From contig NZ_CP030047.1 of assembly GCF_015291625.1 (NCBI RefSeq), positions 6,200,001 to 6,264,000 of the forward strand: a stretch of DNA of 64,000 nt, in the 5' to 3' direction. The notes beneath the pieces are model-generated. The model was not told the origin of the DNA, ran no database searches, and was given only the letters and a program-made list of their open reading frames with translations. Positions 20,037 through 29,346 of the stretch are shown piece by piece (position 1 is the stretch's first letter; every line of letters begins with the position of its first letter). The stretch comes from Bradyrhizobium sp. CCBAU 53421 (GTDB taxonomy: Bacteria; Pseudomonadota; Alphaproteobacteria; Rhizobiales; Xanthobacteraceae). A program made the translations under genes and the position numbers.

Positions 20037-21644
20037 ATGTCCGACCTCGCGCTCTCCTCCCCCGCCGCGGCTCCCCCCGCCGCCACCGTGGATCCCAATC
20101 GCGCCAGCGTGACCGTCTGGATCTCGATCCTGGCGGCCATGATCGGCGCCTTCATGGCGATCCTCAACATCCAGATCACCAACGCCTCCCTGCTCAACAT
20201 CGAGGGCGGCATCGGAACCGGCGTCGACAATGGTTCGTGGATCTCGACGTCCTATCTGATCGGCGAGATCGTGGTGATCCCGCTCACCGACTACCTCAGC
20301 CGGGTGTTCTCGTTTCGCAAGATCATCATCACCTTCGCCACGCTGTTCGCGGCCTTCTCGGTCGCCTGTGCCTTCACCCACGATCTGCCCTCGATGATCG
20401 CGATGCGCGGCCTGCAAGGCTTCTTCGGCGGCGTGCTGATCCCGATGGCCTTCACGCTTGTTTTCACCAAGCTGCCGAAGCCGCAGCAGCCGATTGGGCT
20501 GGCGATGTTCGCGCTCGCGGTGACCTTCGCGCCGGCGATCGGCCCGACCATCGGCGGCTACCTGACCGAAAATTACGGCTGGCAGACCATCTTCTTCGTC
20601 AACGTGATCCCGACCGCTGTCATGGTCGCCACCCTCTATTTAACGCTGGAGCGCCAGCCGATGCAGCTGCATCTGCTGCGCGAGGGCGACTGGCTCGGTA
20701 TCATCACGATGGCGATCGGTCTGTCGTCGCTGCAGGCGGTGCTCGAGGAAGGCAACAAGGACGACTGGTTCGGCTCGCCCTTCATCGTCAAGCTCGCGGT
20801 GATCGCCGCGGTCAGCCTGACCCTGTTCATCTGGATCGAGCTGGTCGTCGAGAAGCCGCTGCTCCGGCTGCGGCTGCTGACCCAGCGCAGCTTCGGCTTC
20901 GGCACCATCTCGGCAGTGTTCGTCGGCTTCGCGCTGTTCGGCTCGGTCTATCTGCTGCCGGCCTATCTCGGCCAGGTGCAGCGCTACAATGCCGAGCAGA
21001 TCGGCCAGGTGCTGGCCTGGACCGGCCTGCCGCAGCTGATCCTGATTCCGCTGGTGCCGAAGCTGATGCAGCGCTTCGATGCCCGCCTGATCGCGTTCAC
21101 CGGCATGGCGCTGTTCGCGGTCTCCTCCTTCATGAACATCCAGATGTCGCTCGACTATTCCGGCGACCAGTTCTTCTATCCGAACATCGTTCGCGCCGTC
21201 GGCCAGGCGATCACGCTGGCGCCGCTGTCCGCCATCAGCCTCGGCAGCGTCGCGCCGCAGGATGCGCCGGCGGCCTCCGGCATCTCCAACATGATGCGCA
21301 ACCTCGGCGGCGCGATCGGCACCGCGCTGCTCTCGACCATCGTCACCAAGCGCGAGCAGTTCCACTCCAACATCATCGGCCAGTCCGTTCATCTCGGCCG
21401 CGACGAGGTGCGGACTCGGATCGCCGAGGTCACCAACTACTTCCTCAGCCACGGCATCTCGGACCCGGCCACCGCACACAGCCAGGCGATCGTGGCGATC
21501 GGCAACATCGTGAAGCGTCAAGCGCTGGTGCTCGGCTTCAGTGACGCCTTCGCAGTGATCGGCGTCGTGCTGGTGCTCGCCGCGATCGCGATCGTTTTGA
21601 CCGGCAAGCCGAAGAGCGCGGCGGGCGGCGCCGGTGCGCATTGA
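20037..21644 (+). CDS. emrB: DHA2-family MFS multidrug exporter, EmrB type
   Basis: This 535-residue, 14-helix major-facilitator protein has the DHA2 start SVTVWISILAAMIGAFMAILNIQITNASL and the motif-C-like AVTFAPAIGPTIGGYL in helix 5. It exports drugs or toxic acids by proton antiport together with the HlyD partner. It starts 8 bases after that gene. A strong hairpin lies 6 bases after its stop. Confidence 0.93.
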   Translation: MSDLALSSPAAAPPAATVDPNRASVTVWISILAAMIGAFMAILNIQITNASLLNIEGGIGTGVDNGSWISTSYLIGEIVVIPLTDYLSRVFSFRKIIITFATLFAAFSVACAFTHDLPSMIAMRGLQGFFGGVLIPMAFTLVFTKLPKPQQPIGLAMFALAVTFAPAIGPTIGGYLTENYGWQTIFFVNVIPTAVMVATLYLTLERQPMQLHLLREGDWLGIITMAIGLSSLQAVLEEGNKDDWFGSPFIVKLAVIAAVSLTLFIWIELVVEKPLLRLRLLTQRSFGFGTISAVFVGFALFGSVYLLPAYLGQVQRYNAEQIGQVLAWTGLPQLILIPLVPKLMQRFDARLIAFTGMALFAVSSFMNIQMSLDYSGDQFFYPNIVRAVGQAITLAPLSAISLGSVAPQDAPAASGISNMMRNLGGAIGTALLSTIVTKREQFHSNIIGQSVHLGRDEVRTRIAEVTNYFLSHGISDPATAHSQAIVAIGNIVKRQALVLGFSDAFAVIGVVLVLAAIAIVLTGKPKSAAGGAGAH

Positions 21645-21649
21645 ACGCG

Positions 21650-21675
21650 AAGGCGGCGGCCACGGCCGCCGCCTT
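21650..21675. terminator. Bidirectional hairpin terminator between convergent genes
   Basis: AAGGCGGCGGC-CACG-GCCGCCGCCTT is a perfect 11-bp stem with a 4-base loop. It lies between the stop codons of the plus-strand pump gene (21644) and the minus-strand CoA ligase (21681). No long T-tract follows, so termination could be partial. Confidence 0.7.
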
Positions 21676-21680
21676 GCCCC

Positions 21681-23324
21681 TCAGCTTGCCTCGCGCAGCT
21701 TGAAGCGCTGGATCTTCCCCGTCTGGGTCTTCGGCAACGATTCGACAAAGGCGATCGCGCGGGGATATTTGTACGGCGCGATCGTCGCCTTGACGTGATC
21801 CTGCAACAGCTTGACCTCGACATCGTCGCTGCGCGCGCCCTGCTTCAGCACGATGAAGGCCGAGACGATCTGGCCCCGCTCCTCGTCGGGCGCGCCGATC
21901 ACGGCGCATTCGGCGACATCGGGATGCCCGAGCAGCGCCGCCTCGACCTCGGGGCCGGCGATGTTGTAGCCCGCCGAGATGATCATATCGTCGGCGCGCG
22001 CCACGAATGACAGCCGGCCGTTTTCGTCGCTGACGAAGGCATCGCCGGTGATGTTCCAGCCATCGCGGACATATTTGGTCTGCCTGGTGTCGGCGAGATA
22101 GCGGCAGCCGGTCGGGCCGCGAACCGCCAGCTTGCCGACCTGGCCCGCCGGCAGCTCGTTCATGTCTTCGTCGACGATCTTCGCCTGGTAGCCGGTCACA
22201 GGCGTGCCCGTGGTGCCCGCGACGGCGCTGCCGGTGCGGTTGGTGATGAAGATGTGCAGCAGCTCCGTGCTGCCGATGCCGTCGAGGATCGGCTTGCCGG
22301 TCTTCTTGGTCCAGCTCTCGAACACCGGCGCCGGCAGCGTCTCGCCGGCCGAGACCGCGAGCCGCAGCGACGACAGGTCGGCGCCCTTGTCCATCGCGGC
22401 CATCATCGCGCGATAGGCCGTCGGTGCGGTGAAGCAGATCGTCGCCTTGTAGGTCTCGATGATCCGGATCATCTCGCTCGGCGCCGCGTTCTCCAGCAAT
22501 GTCGCAGTGGCACCGAAGCGCAGCGGGAAGATCGCCAGTCCCCCGAGCCCGAAGGTGAACGCCAGCGGCGGAGAGCCGACGAACACGTCGTCCGGCGTCA
22601 CCTTGAGCACTTCCCTGGCATAGCCGTCCGCGACGATCAGGAGATCGCGGTGGAAATGCATCGTCGCCTTGGGCTCGCCCGTCGTTCCCGACGTGAAGCC
22701 GAGCAGCGCGACGTCGTCGCGGCCGGTCTTCACCGCATCGAACTTGACCGGCTTGTTCAGCGCGATCCGGTCGAGCTCGGCATCGTGGTTCTGCGTGCCG
22801 TCGAAATTGACGACCTGCTTGAGGAATTTGCTGGTCTTGGCGCAGGCCACCAATTCGTCCGCGATGCGGCTGTCGGTCAGCGCCAGCGAGATCTCGGCCT
22901 TGTCGACGATTTTTGCCAGCTCTCCCGCGCGCAGCATCGGCATCGTGTTGACCACGACGGCACCGGCTTTCGTCGCTGCGAGCCAGGCTGCCACCAGCGC
23001 AGGGTTGTTGCCCGAACGGATCAGGACGCGATTGCCGGGCTTGACGCCGTAATTCTCCACCAGCGCATGCGCCAGGCGGTTCGACCAGTCGGTCAATTCC
23101 TTGTAGGTGCGCTGCCGGCCGTTGCCGATCAGCGCGATGCGATCGCCCATCCCCTGCTCGACGATGCGATCGGTCAGTTCGACCGCGGCGTTGAGATAGT
23201 CGGGATATTGAAACTCCGGCCGGTCGAGCAGCAGATGCGGCCACTGCGCTGACGGCGGCAGGTTGCACCGCGCGAAATCGTCGACATGCCCGGATGGGCC
23301 GAGCCCGGGAAATTCACCTGACAT
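21681..23324 (-). CDS. Aryl-CoA ligase, 2-aminobenzoate-CoA ligase type
   Basis: This 547-residue AMP-forming ligase starts MSGEFPGLGPSGHVDDFARCNLPP. The P-loop is GFTSGTTGEPKATMHFHRD, followed by DGIGSTELLHIF, YVRDGWNITGDAF and the C-terminal lysine region PKTQTGKIQRFKLRE. It resembles the benzoate/2-aminobenzoate-CoA ligase group more than fatty-acid ligases. It would make the CoA thioester used by the monooxygenase-reductase encoded at 31399-33714. A MarR-type box lies 94 bases upstream. The exact substrate is inferred from the cluster. Confidence 0.82.
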   Translation of the reverse strand: MSGEFPGLGPSGHVDDFARCNLPPSAQWPHLLLDRPEFQYPDYLNAAVELTDRIVEQGMGDRIALIGNGRQRTYKELTDWSNRLAHALVENYGVKPGNRVLIRSGNNPALVAAWLAATKAGAVVVNTMPMLRAGELAKIVDKAEISLALTDSRIADELVACAKTSKFLKQVVNFDGTQNHDAELDRIALNKPVKFDAVKTGRDDVALLGFTSGTTGEPKATMHFHRDLLIVADGYAREVLKVTPDDVFVGSPPLAFTFGLGGLAIFPLRFGATATLLENAAPSEMIRIIETYKATICFTAPTAYRAMMAAMDKGADLSSLRLAVSAGETLPAPVFESWTKKTGKPILDGIGSTELLHIFITNRTGSAVAGTTGTPVTGYQAKIVDEDMNELPAGQVGKLAVRGPTGCRYLADTRQTKYVRDGWNITGDAFVSDENGRLSFVARADDMIISAGYNIAGPEVEAALLGHPDVAECAVIGAPDEERGQIVSAFIVLKQGARSDDVEVKLLQDHVKATIAPYKYPRAIAFVESLPKTQTGKIQRFKLREAS

Positions 23325-23417
23325 TCGATTGCCCTCGCTTTCCATCCAGAAAGGCCAAAGACCAAATATCGAGAAGACCAGTATCGAGGACGCCCGGCAG
23401 CGTTCCAATCGCCAATC

Positions 23418-23433
23418 ATTTTATACTTAAAAT
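23418..23433. promoter_or_regulatory. MarR-type box upstream of the aryl-CoA ligase
   Basis: ATTTTA-TACT-TAAAAT is a perfect 6-bp inverted repeat. The same core occurs at 33775-33796 before the aminobenzoyl-CoA monooxygenase, and related forms flank the MarR gene. It is probably the operator by which the MarR protein at 24304-24798 controls the ligase. Confidence 0.65.
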
Positions 23434-23484
23434 AGTTTGGCGCAAGGGTAGATATCGCGTGGAAATGGCGCGGTCCTGCAAATC

Positions 23485-24300
23485 TCAGATCTGTGTGAGC
23501 TGCTTCAGCCGCGCGACCATGTCCGACTCCGGGTCGGCGAGCGGTGCGATCGCGGTGAAATGATTGGCATCGGGCACGGTGCCGAACCGCGTCGCCACAC
23601 CCGCTCTGCCCCACACATCGGCGATGGTCAGGCTCTGCCGGTGATACTCGGCGCTCTCGGCGCCGCCAACCACCGCATCGAGCGTCGCACCGCTGGGCGC
23701 TTTCCAGAGCAGCGGGCTCGCCGCCCTTGCTGCGCCGCGGTCAAGGCCAAGCGCCTTGTTGATGGAGGTGCCGACCAGCGGCTCGAGCTCGAACAGGCCG
23801 GAGATCGCGTAAGCAGCCCTGACCAGATTGCTCGGCAGCGACGCATCGTAGGCCGGCCAATCGGTCGCAAGCATGCATGCGGCAAGATGCCCGCCGGCGG
23901 AATGCCCCGACACCACCAGCGGCCGGCCGAGCTTTGCCAGTTCGCGGCACGCCGCGCGCATCTCGTCGATGATGTCAGCGACCGAGACGGTGGGGCACAG
24001 ATCGTAGCTCGGCACCGCAACGCCGATGCCATGGCCATTGAGGCCGCGCGCGCAGTGGCTCGACGACGAGCCATCAAGCGCCTGCCAATAGCCGCCATGG
24101 ATGAAGACCACCAGCGGCCCGTCGCTGTTGCCCTCGAACAGGTCGATGACGTTGCGGCTGCCGGGACCATAGCTCAGCCGCCGCGGCGGGTGCTGCTCGC
24201 GATAGGCCGCGGAGTCCTTCGCCCATCCGGCCATCAGCGCCGGATTTTCCGGCACCCGGGCCCGGTTGTTGTACTCGACCTCGTAATCGATCCCGGTCAC
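23485..24300 (-). CDS. Alpha/beta hydrolase, arylformamidase (kynurenine formamidase)-like
   Basis: This 271-residue hydrolase has an oxyanion motif HGGYW (in VVFIHGGYWQALDG), a nucleophile elbow GHSAGGHLAACM and a late His in VPDANHFTAI. HGG-x-W is characteristic of kynurenine formamidases, which cut N-formylkynurenine on the way from tryptophan to anthranilate. In this island it could also cleave N-acyl or N-formyl anthranilate. It lies 3 bases after the MarR gene, so the two form an operon. Confidence 0.78.
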   Translation of the reverse strand: MTGIDYEVEYNNRARVPENPALMAGWAKDSAAYREQHPPRRLSYGPGSRNVIDLFEGNSDGPLVVFIHGGYWQALDGSSSSHCARGLNGHGIGVAVPSYDLCPTVSVADIIDEMRAACRELAKLGRPLVVSGHSAGGHLAACMLATDWPAYDASLPSNLVRAAYAISGLFELEPLVGTSINKALGLDRGAARAASPLLWKAPSGATLDAVVGGAESAEYHRQSLTIADVWGRAGVATRFGTVPDANHFTAIAPLADPESDMVARLKQLTQI

Positions 24301-24303
24301 GGC

Positions 24304-24798
24304 TTAAGCGCTCCTTGCCTTGGCGGAGCGCTGGGCCGAGCCCTTCGCCTTGGCGAGCAGCCGCATCAGTTCGCGGATATCCTTCGGCGACAGGTCACCG
24401 AAGATATCGGCGATCCATTTCTCATGCTCGGCCGCCATCTTGCGGAATTCGGCCCGGCCGAGCTTGGTCAGCCGGATGAACTGCACGCGGCGGTCGGTCT
24501 CCGAGGTGCGGCGATCGAGATGGCCGGACTCGACAAGCCGCTCGACCAGCCCGGTGACGTTGCCGTTCGACACCATCATCCGCTTCGACAAATCCGACAG
24601 CGTCATGCCGTCGGACACCTTGTCGAGCTGGGCCATCAGGTCGAAGCGCGGCAGCGTGACATCGAACTTCTCGCGCAACTGGCTGCGTACCTCGCCTTCG
24701 ATCAGCGTGGTGCAGGTCAAGAGGCGCAGCCACAGCCGGAGCTCAGTGCCGTGATCGTCGGGCAGTTCGACGGCTTTGGTTTCGGAATCGAGGTTCAT
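24304..24798 (-). CDS. MarR-family regulator of the aryl-CoA island
   Basis: This 164-residue protein starts MNLDSETKAVELPDDHG and has a MarR winged helix (MTLSDLSKRMMVSNGNVTGLVERLVESGHLDRRTSETDRRVQFIRLTKLG). Acyl- or aryl-CoA thioesters are the usual ligands of MarR proteins in such islands (BadR, CouR, HcaR types). It is divergent from the binding protein at 25093. Two copies of a box related to those before the ligase and the monooxygenase lie in the gap. It probably represses all of these promoters. Confidence 0.88.
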   Translation of the reverse strand: MNLDSETKAVELPDDHGTELRLWLRLLTCTTLIEGEVRSQLREKFDVTLPRFDLMAQLDKVSDGMTLSDLSKRMMVSNGNVTGLVERLVESGHLDRRTSETDRRVQFIRLTKLGRAEFRKMAAEHEKWIADIFGDLSPKDIRELMRLLAKAKGSAQRSAKARSA

Positions 24799-24841
24799 GC
24801 GGCGATCGTGCCTCCGCGGCAGGTCCCGGCCCGGCCGGTTG

Positions 24842-24860
24842 TTTTGAGCTTCAAGCAATT
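24842..24860. promoter_or_regulatory. MarR-type box C, next to the MarR gene
   Basis: TTTTGAGCTTCAAGCAATT aligns with the boxes at 23418 and 33775 (shared TTT-ANNCTT-AA pattern). It repeats CTTCAAGCAATT exactly with box D, 81 bases away. It lies 44 bases upstream of the MarR start, suiting autorepression. Confidence 0.5.
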
Positions 24861-24922
24861 CGCGCCGCGCCGCAAGGACAATTGCGAATCGTGCCTGATA
24901 CGCCGGGCCGATCCTGCAATTT

Positions 24923-24941
24923 CTTTAAACTTCAAGCAATT
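24923..24941. promoter_or_regulatory. MarR-type box D, upstream of the binding protein
   Basis: CTTTAAACTTCAAGCAATT shares twelve identical bases with box C in the same orientation. It lies about 150 bases before the binding-protein start at 25093. Together the two boxes could control the divergent promoters. Confidence 0.5.
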
Positions 24942-25092
24942 GGCGCGGCGCTTGCATGTGCCGCGCCGCATGGTGCGTGACGCTCGCCCTGACGCGATGC
25001 CACATCGCTTGCAGCGGTCGCGCGCGTCAGACTAAGCTGAGGCCAAACCGGCTGAAGCCGAAACATCAAGGCAGTCGTTGGGGGGGAGAGAC

Positions 25093-26259
25093 ATGAAGCA
25101 ATTGACCAAGCTCGTGGGATTGGCGGCGCTGCTGGGTATCGCGATGACGCCGGCAATCGCGCAAGAGAAGATCAAGATCGGCGTGCTGGTGACGACCTCG
25201 GGTCCGGCTGCGGCGCTCGGCCAGCAGGTCCGCGACGGCTTTGCGCTCGCAATCAAGGATCTCGGCGGCAAGATGGCCGGCCGCGATGTCGAGATCGTCA
25301 ACGCCGACGACGAGCTGAAGCCCGATGGCGCCGTGGTCAAGGTGCGCGGCCTGCTCGAGCGGGACAAGGTCGATTTCGTGGTCGGCCCGATCTTCTCCAA
25401 CATCCTGCAGGCGATCCACCGTCCGGTCACCGACAGCAAGACCTTCCTGATCAGCCCGAATGCCGGCCCCTCCAGCTATGCCGGCAAGGAGTGCAACCCG
25501 TTCTTCTATGTGACGTCGTACCAGAACGACCAGGTGCACGAGATCCTCGGCAAGGTGGCGCAGGACCGCGGCTACAAGCGCGTCTACCTGCTGGTGCCGA
25601 ACTATCAGGCCGGCCGCGACTCCGTCGCCGGCTTCAAGCTCGACTACAAGGGCGAGGTCGTCGAGGAATCCTACACGCCGCTGAACACGCTGGATTTCCA
25701 ACCCGAGCTCTCCAAGATCGCCTCGCTGAAACCGGATGCGCTGTTCACCTTCATGCCGGGTGGCATGGGCGTGAACCTCGTGAAGCAGTACAAGCAGGCC
25801 GGCGCGACCGTGCCGGTGCTCTCCGCCTTCACCGTCGACGAATCCACCCTGCCCGCGCAGCAGGACGCCGCCGTCGGCATGTTCGGCGGCGCGAACTGGG
25901 CCCCGAACCTCGACAACCCCCAGAGCAAGAAGTTCGTCGCGGCCTATGAGGCGGCCTACAACGGCGTGCCCGGCACCTACGCCATGCAGGCCTATGACGC
26001 AGCGCTGTTGATCGACAGCGCGGTCAAGGCCGTGAAGGGCGACCTCTCCAACAAGGACGCCGTCGCGGCCGCGCTGAAGAAGGCCGACTTCACCTCGCTG
26101 CGCGGTAACTTCAAGTTCAACAACAACGGCTATCCGATCCAGGACTTCTACCTCACCAAAGTCGCGAAGCGGCCGGACGGCAAATTCCAGACCGAGATCG
26201 TCGAAAAGGTGTTCTCGAACTACGGCGATCGCTACGCCAAGGACTGCGCCGCAAAATAG
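25093..26259 (+). CDS. ABC transporter substrate-binding protein, aromatic/branched-chain amino-acid type
   Basis: This 388-residue Peripla_BP_6 protein has a signal peptide (MKQLTKLVGLAALLGIAMTPAIAQ, cut near residue 24). The mature domain starts KIKIGVLVTTSGPAAALGQQVRDGF. The ATG at 25093 follows a purine-rich GGGGGGGAGAG and is preferred over an in-frame TTG at 25078. Related proteins in soil alphaproteobacteria bind aromatic acids. No permease or ATPase gene is nearby, so it must share membrane parts coded elsewhere. It forms an operon with the cupin gene. Confidence 0.88.
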   Translation: MKQLTKLVGLAALLGIAMTPAIAQEKIKIGVLVTTSGPAAALGQQVRDGFALAIKDLGGKMAGRDVEIVNADDELKPDGAVVKVRGLLERDKVDFVVGPIFSNILQAIHRPVTDSKTFLISPNAGPSSYAGKECNPFFYVTSYQNDQVHEILGKVAQDRGYKRVYLLVPNYQAGRDSVAGFKLDYKGEVVEESYTPLNTLDFQPELSKIASLKPDALFTFMPGGMGVNLVKQYKQAGATVPVLSAFTVDESTLPAQQDAAVGMFGGANWAPNLDNPQSKKFVAAYEAAYNGVPGTYAMQAYDAALLIDSAVKAVKGDLSNKDAVAAALKKADFTSLRGNFKFNNNGYPIQDFYLTKVAKRPDGKFQTEIVEKVFSNYGDRYAKDCAAK

Positions 26260-26279
26260 ATCACAGGAGGAATATCACG

Positions 26280-26732
26280 ATGAAAGACGAGATCGCCGGC
26301 ATCACCCGCGCCAATGAAGGCATGCAGGGCATTTCCTGGAGCATCCTTGGCCAGACCTACGTGCCGAAGAGCCGCACCGAGCATTCCTTCTCCTGGCACG
26401 CCACCTTCCCGCCGGGCACCTTCGTTCCCCCGCACATCCATCCCGACCAGGACGAATACCTCTACATCCTCGAGGGCAAGCTCGACTTCATGCTCGACGG
26501 CGCCGATGAATCAGCCACACCCGGCGATCTGGTGCGCCTGCCGATGGGCAAGCCGCACGGCATCTTCAACAAGTCGCAGCAGCCGGCCAAGACGCTGTTC
26601 TGGGTGTCGCCGACCCGCCGGCTCTACGACCTGTTCTGGGCGATCCACAACATGAAGGAGCAGAACCCGGACGACGTGGTGCGGCTCGCCGCCGAGCACA
26701 ACATCCACTTCCTGCCGCCGCCTCCGGCGTAG
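26280..26732 (+). CDS. Cupin-domain protein
   Basis: This 150-residue single cupin has motif 1 PPHIHPDQDEYLYILEGKLDFML and motif 2 PGDLVRLPMGKPHGIFN, with the His/Glu/His metal ligands kept. AGGAGG stands 9 bases before the ATG. Cupins in aromatic catabolism serve as dioxygenases, isomerases or decarboxylases, and the sequence alone does not say which. It is co-transcribed with the binding protein 20 bases upstream. Confidence 0.82.
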   Translation: MKDEIAGITRANEGMQGISWSILGQTYVPKSRTEHSFSWHATFPPGTFVPPHIHPDQDEYLYILEGKLDFMLDGADESATPGDLVRLPMGKPHGIFNKSQQPAKTLFWVSPTRRLYDLFWAIHNMKEQNPDDVVRLAAEHNIHFLPPPPA

Positions 26733-26751
26733 GATACGCGCAGACCTATCT

Positions 26752-26854
26752 CCGTCATCCTGAGGAGCGCGTAGCGCGTCTCGAAGGATGTACGGCCCGG
26801 CTGGTGGCCGTCGACCCTTCGAGACGCCGCTTCGCGGCTCCTCAGGGTGACGGA
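26752..26854. repeat. Palindromic intergenic repeat, family B
   Basis: CCGTCATCCTGAGGAGCGCG at the left and its inverted partner GGCTCCTCAGGGTGACGG at the right enclose inner arms CGTCTCGAAGG / CCTTCGAGACG. It lies between the convergent cupin and flavoprotein genes. A second copy is split by an IS5 element at 28415. Confidence 0.8.
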
Positions 26855-26925
26855 TCGGGTGTTGCGCGCCTCGTCATCATGAGGGGCAGCAGCCTCGGGA
26901 CTGATGCGCTTTCCGTCCGACTACC

Positions 26926-28167
26926 CTACTGCCGCGCCACCACGCGCGCGGCAAAGCCAGCCTTGGCCGCATAGCCGCGCACGATCGCTTCGCGCGCCTC
27001 GTAATTGAGGATGGTGTCGACGTCGGTAAAGCCCTGCGGCGCGAGCTGCTCGACGGCGTCGATCACGCCCTCCGGTCCGCCGCGACGGTTGGAGGCGACG
27101 ATGTCGGCGGTCATCGGCAGCCGCTGCCGCTCATAGGCCGCCAGCGCCTGGCGCGGATGCTCGGCCCGCGCCAGCATGTCGGCGAGGCAGCGCGCATCGA
27201 GGATGGCCTGCGACGCGCCGTTCGAGCCGACCGGATACATCGGATGCGCGGCGTCGCCGAGCAGGGTGACGCGGCCGCTCGACCAATAGGGCAGCGGATC
27301 GCGGTCGCAGCACGGATACTCCCAGAACTCTGGCGTCGCGTTGATCAGGCCGGTGAAGTCGACCTGCGGGATCGTGAAGCTCGTGACATAGGGCATCATC
27401 TCGTCGCGCCGGCCGAGATTGGACCAGCCCTCGCGGCGCGGCGGCGGCGAGGACCCGTCGCCGATCCGCACCAGCACCGCCCAGTTGGTGAGACGGCTCG
27501 CCGGGCTCGAGCCCGGCGCGATCGGATAGATCACGGCCTTGGCGTTCAGCCCGCCGGCGATGATCATCGAACGTCCGGTCAGGAAGGCCGGCCAGTCGGT
27601 GGCGCCGCGCCACAGCATCAGGCCGTTCCAGCACGGCCCGCCCTCGTCGGGAAACAGCATCTCGCGCACCTTGGAGTGGATGCCGTCGGCGCCGATCAGG
27701 ATGTCGCCGCGCGCGGTGTGCACATGGGCTCCGCTGCGATCGAAGAAATAGGCCGACACGCCGCCCTCGTCCTGGGTGAAGGAGCCGAGCCGACACCCGG
27801 TGTGGATCGCATCGGCGCCAAGCCGGTCGATCACGGCCTGATGGATCACGCTTTGCAGGCGGCCGCGATGGATCGAGAATTGCGGCACGTCGTGGCCGGC
27901 ATCGAGCCCGCGCTTCTCGTGCCAGACCTGCTGGCCATGCCGCGTCAGATAGAACAGCTCATAGGTGCGGATCGCGACCTCGTCGAGCCTGTCGAGCAGA
28001 CCCAGCCCCGCCAGCTCGCGGATCGCATGCGGCAGTGTGTTGATACCGACGCCGAGCTCGCGGATCGTCTCGGACTGCTCGTACAGCTCGCAACTGATGC
28101 CGCGCGAGCGCAGCATCAGCGCAGTGGTGAGGCCTCCGATTCCGCCTCCGACGATAATCGCCTTCAT
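26926..28167 (-). CDS. FAD-dependent monooxygenase (PHBH/UbiH superfamily)
   Basis: This 413-residue class A flavoprotein has an N-terminal dinucleotide fold MKAIIVGGGIGGLTTALML, a middle DG motif (ILIGADGIHSKVRE) and the FAD ribityl site LLGDAAHPMYPVGSNGASQ. Family members hydroxylate aromatic rings using NAD(P)H and O2. The length is normal. It lies within the aminobenzoyl-CoA island and converges with the cupin gene. The substrate is unknown. An IS5 element now lies upstream of its start, so its promoter has to sit in 28168-28415 or within the element. Confidence 0.86.
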   Translation of the reverse strand: MKAIIVGGGIGGLTTALMLRSRGISCELYEQSETIRELGVGINTLPHAIRELAGLGLLDRLDEVAIRTYELFYLTRHGQQVWHEKRGLDAGHDVPQFSIHRGRLQSVIHQAVIDRLGADAIHTGCRLGSFTQDEGGVSAYFFDRSGAHVHTARGDILIGADGIHSKVREMLFPDEGGPCWNGLMLWRGATDWPAFLTGRSMIIAGGLNAKAVIYPIAPGSSPASRLTNWAVLVRIGDGSSPPPRREGWSNLGRRDEMMPYVTSFTIPQVDFTGLINATPEFWEYPCCDRDPLPYWSSGRVTLLGDAAHPMYPVGSNGASQAILDARCLADMLARAEHPRQALAAYERQRLPMTADIVASNRRGGPEGVIDAVEQLAPQGFTDVDTILNYEAREAIVRGYAAKAGFAARVVARQ

Positions 28168-28324
28168 CGTCCCTTACTCCACTCACAACAGGACGCGTTT
28201 ACGCTTTCCCCTAGGGTCGCACGCCCCCTCGCCCGGCCGCAAGCGGGTTTGTCGCCCGGGACTTGGCCGGCCGGCGATGATTGGGCTTAGGCTTAACATT
28301 GCTTCAGCGAACTCCAATCCATCC

Positions 28325-28415
28325 CCGTCACCCTGAGGAGCGCGCAGCGCGTCTCGAAGGGTCGACGGCCGCCAGCCGGGCGGTGCATCCTTCGAGACGC
28401 GCTGCGCGCTCCTCA
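28325..28415. repeat. Palindromic repeat family B, split by the IS5 element
   Basis: The left part CCCGTCACCCTGAGGAGCGC through GCGCTCCTCA belongs to the repeat family seen at 26752-26854. Its end (TCAGGATGACGGGG, 29347-29360) stands on the far side of the insertion sequence. Joining the two across one TCA restores the palindrome. Confidence 0.85.
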
Positions 28416-29346
28416 GAGTCTGACTCAAAAAGCGCTGAATGTTTTTGGGCATGCCAAGCGCCTAGTTAGTAGCCTGAGGTGTGCGACGAGGATCCAGGCG
28501 GTCTCGGTTGCGGCGGACCCTTCGAAGTCTTTGGCAAGGCGGCGGCACCTACCGCACCAGGCGAAGGTGCGTTCGACCACCCAGCGCCGAGGCAAGAGCT
28601 GGAAGCCTTTGACGCCATGCGGTCGCTGGACGATCTCGATCGTCCACGGCTTGCAATGAGCCAGGGCTTTGAGAAGCTGCTCGCCGCGGTAAACACGGTC
28701 GGCAAAGACGTGGCGCAGCTTGGGGAAGCGGCGGCGTAGTCGCTCCAGCACCGGAACGGCGCCGTGGCAGTCCTGAACATTGGCAGGATGGACATGGACG
28801 GCCAGCAGCAGGCCATCGGTGTCGGTGACGATATGCCGCTTACGCCCGCAAATGCGCTTGCCGGGGTCGTAGCCCCGCGCGCCGCCAGCTTGGGTCGTTG
28901 GCGCACTCTGGCTGTCGATCACAGCTGCGGTCGGGCTGGGCTTGCGCCCAAGCTGCTGGCGGGCTCGCCGGACCAGACGTTTGACAATCTTCTGCCAGCG
29001 TCCGGTATCGCGCCAAGCATAGAAATACCCTTGAACCGTCGAATACGGCGGGAACTCCTTCGGCAAGGCCCGCCATTGGCACCCGGTCGACAGGATGTAG
29101 AGGATCGCCTGTACGACCTCGCGCAAATCGACTTCCCGCGGTCTCCCCAGCCGCCGCCGCGGCGGCATCTGTCGGGCAATCAGCGCCCACTCCCGATCGG
29201 TCAGATCGCTTGTGTAGCGCAGCCCATTGCGCTGATACTCGACGCGAGTGATTTCGGTCCACGGCATCGTGCCCTCCCTCGAATCTTCGCAAATCCGAAG
29301 GAATCACAGCCAACCGAAATCACTCACTGCTTTTTCAGTCAGGCTC
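28416..29346 (-). mobile_element. IS5-family insertion sequence (IS1031-like), 931 bp
   Basis: The ends are GAGTCTGACTCAAAAAGC and, inverted at the other end, GAGCCTGACTGAAAAAGC (16 of 18 identical). They are flanked by a direct TCA at 28413-28415 and 29347-29349. A 3-bp TNA duplication fits the IS1031 group of IS5. One full-length transposase frame fills the element, which suggests it is recent and may be active. It interrupts a family B palindrome in the aromatic island. Confidence 0.88.
28425..29267 (-). CDS. IS5-family transposase
   Basis: This 280-residue DDE transposase has the IS5 start SDLTDREWALIARQMPP. The first catalytic Asp is in VIDSQSAPTT (D118), the second in FADRVYRGEQL (D190) and the Glu in RRWVVERTFAWCGRCRRLAKDFE (E232), with the YREK-like basic residues after it. 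It lies inside matched inverted repeats and is unbroken. It needs no frameshift, unlike some IS5 subgroups. Confidence 0.94.
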   Translation of the reverse strand: MPWTEITRVEYQRNGLRYTSDLTDREWALIARQMPPRRRLGRPREVDLREVVQAILYILSTGCQWRALPKEFPPYSTVQGYFYAWRDTGRWQKIVKRLVRRARQQLGRKPSPTAAVIDSQSAPTTQAGGARGYDPGKRICGRKRHIVTDTDGLLLAVHVHPANVQDCHGAVPVLERLRRRFPKLRHVFADRVYRGEQLLKALAHCKPWTIEIVQRPHGVKGFQLLPRRWVVERTFAWCGRCRRLAKDFEGSAATETAWILVAHLRLLTRRLACPKTFSAF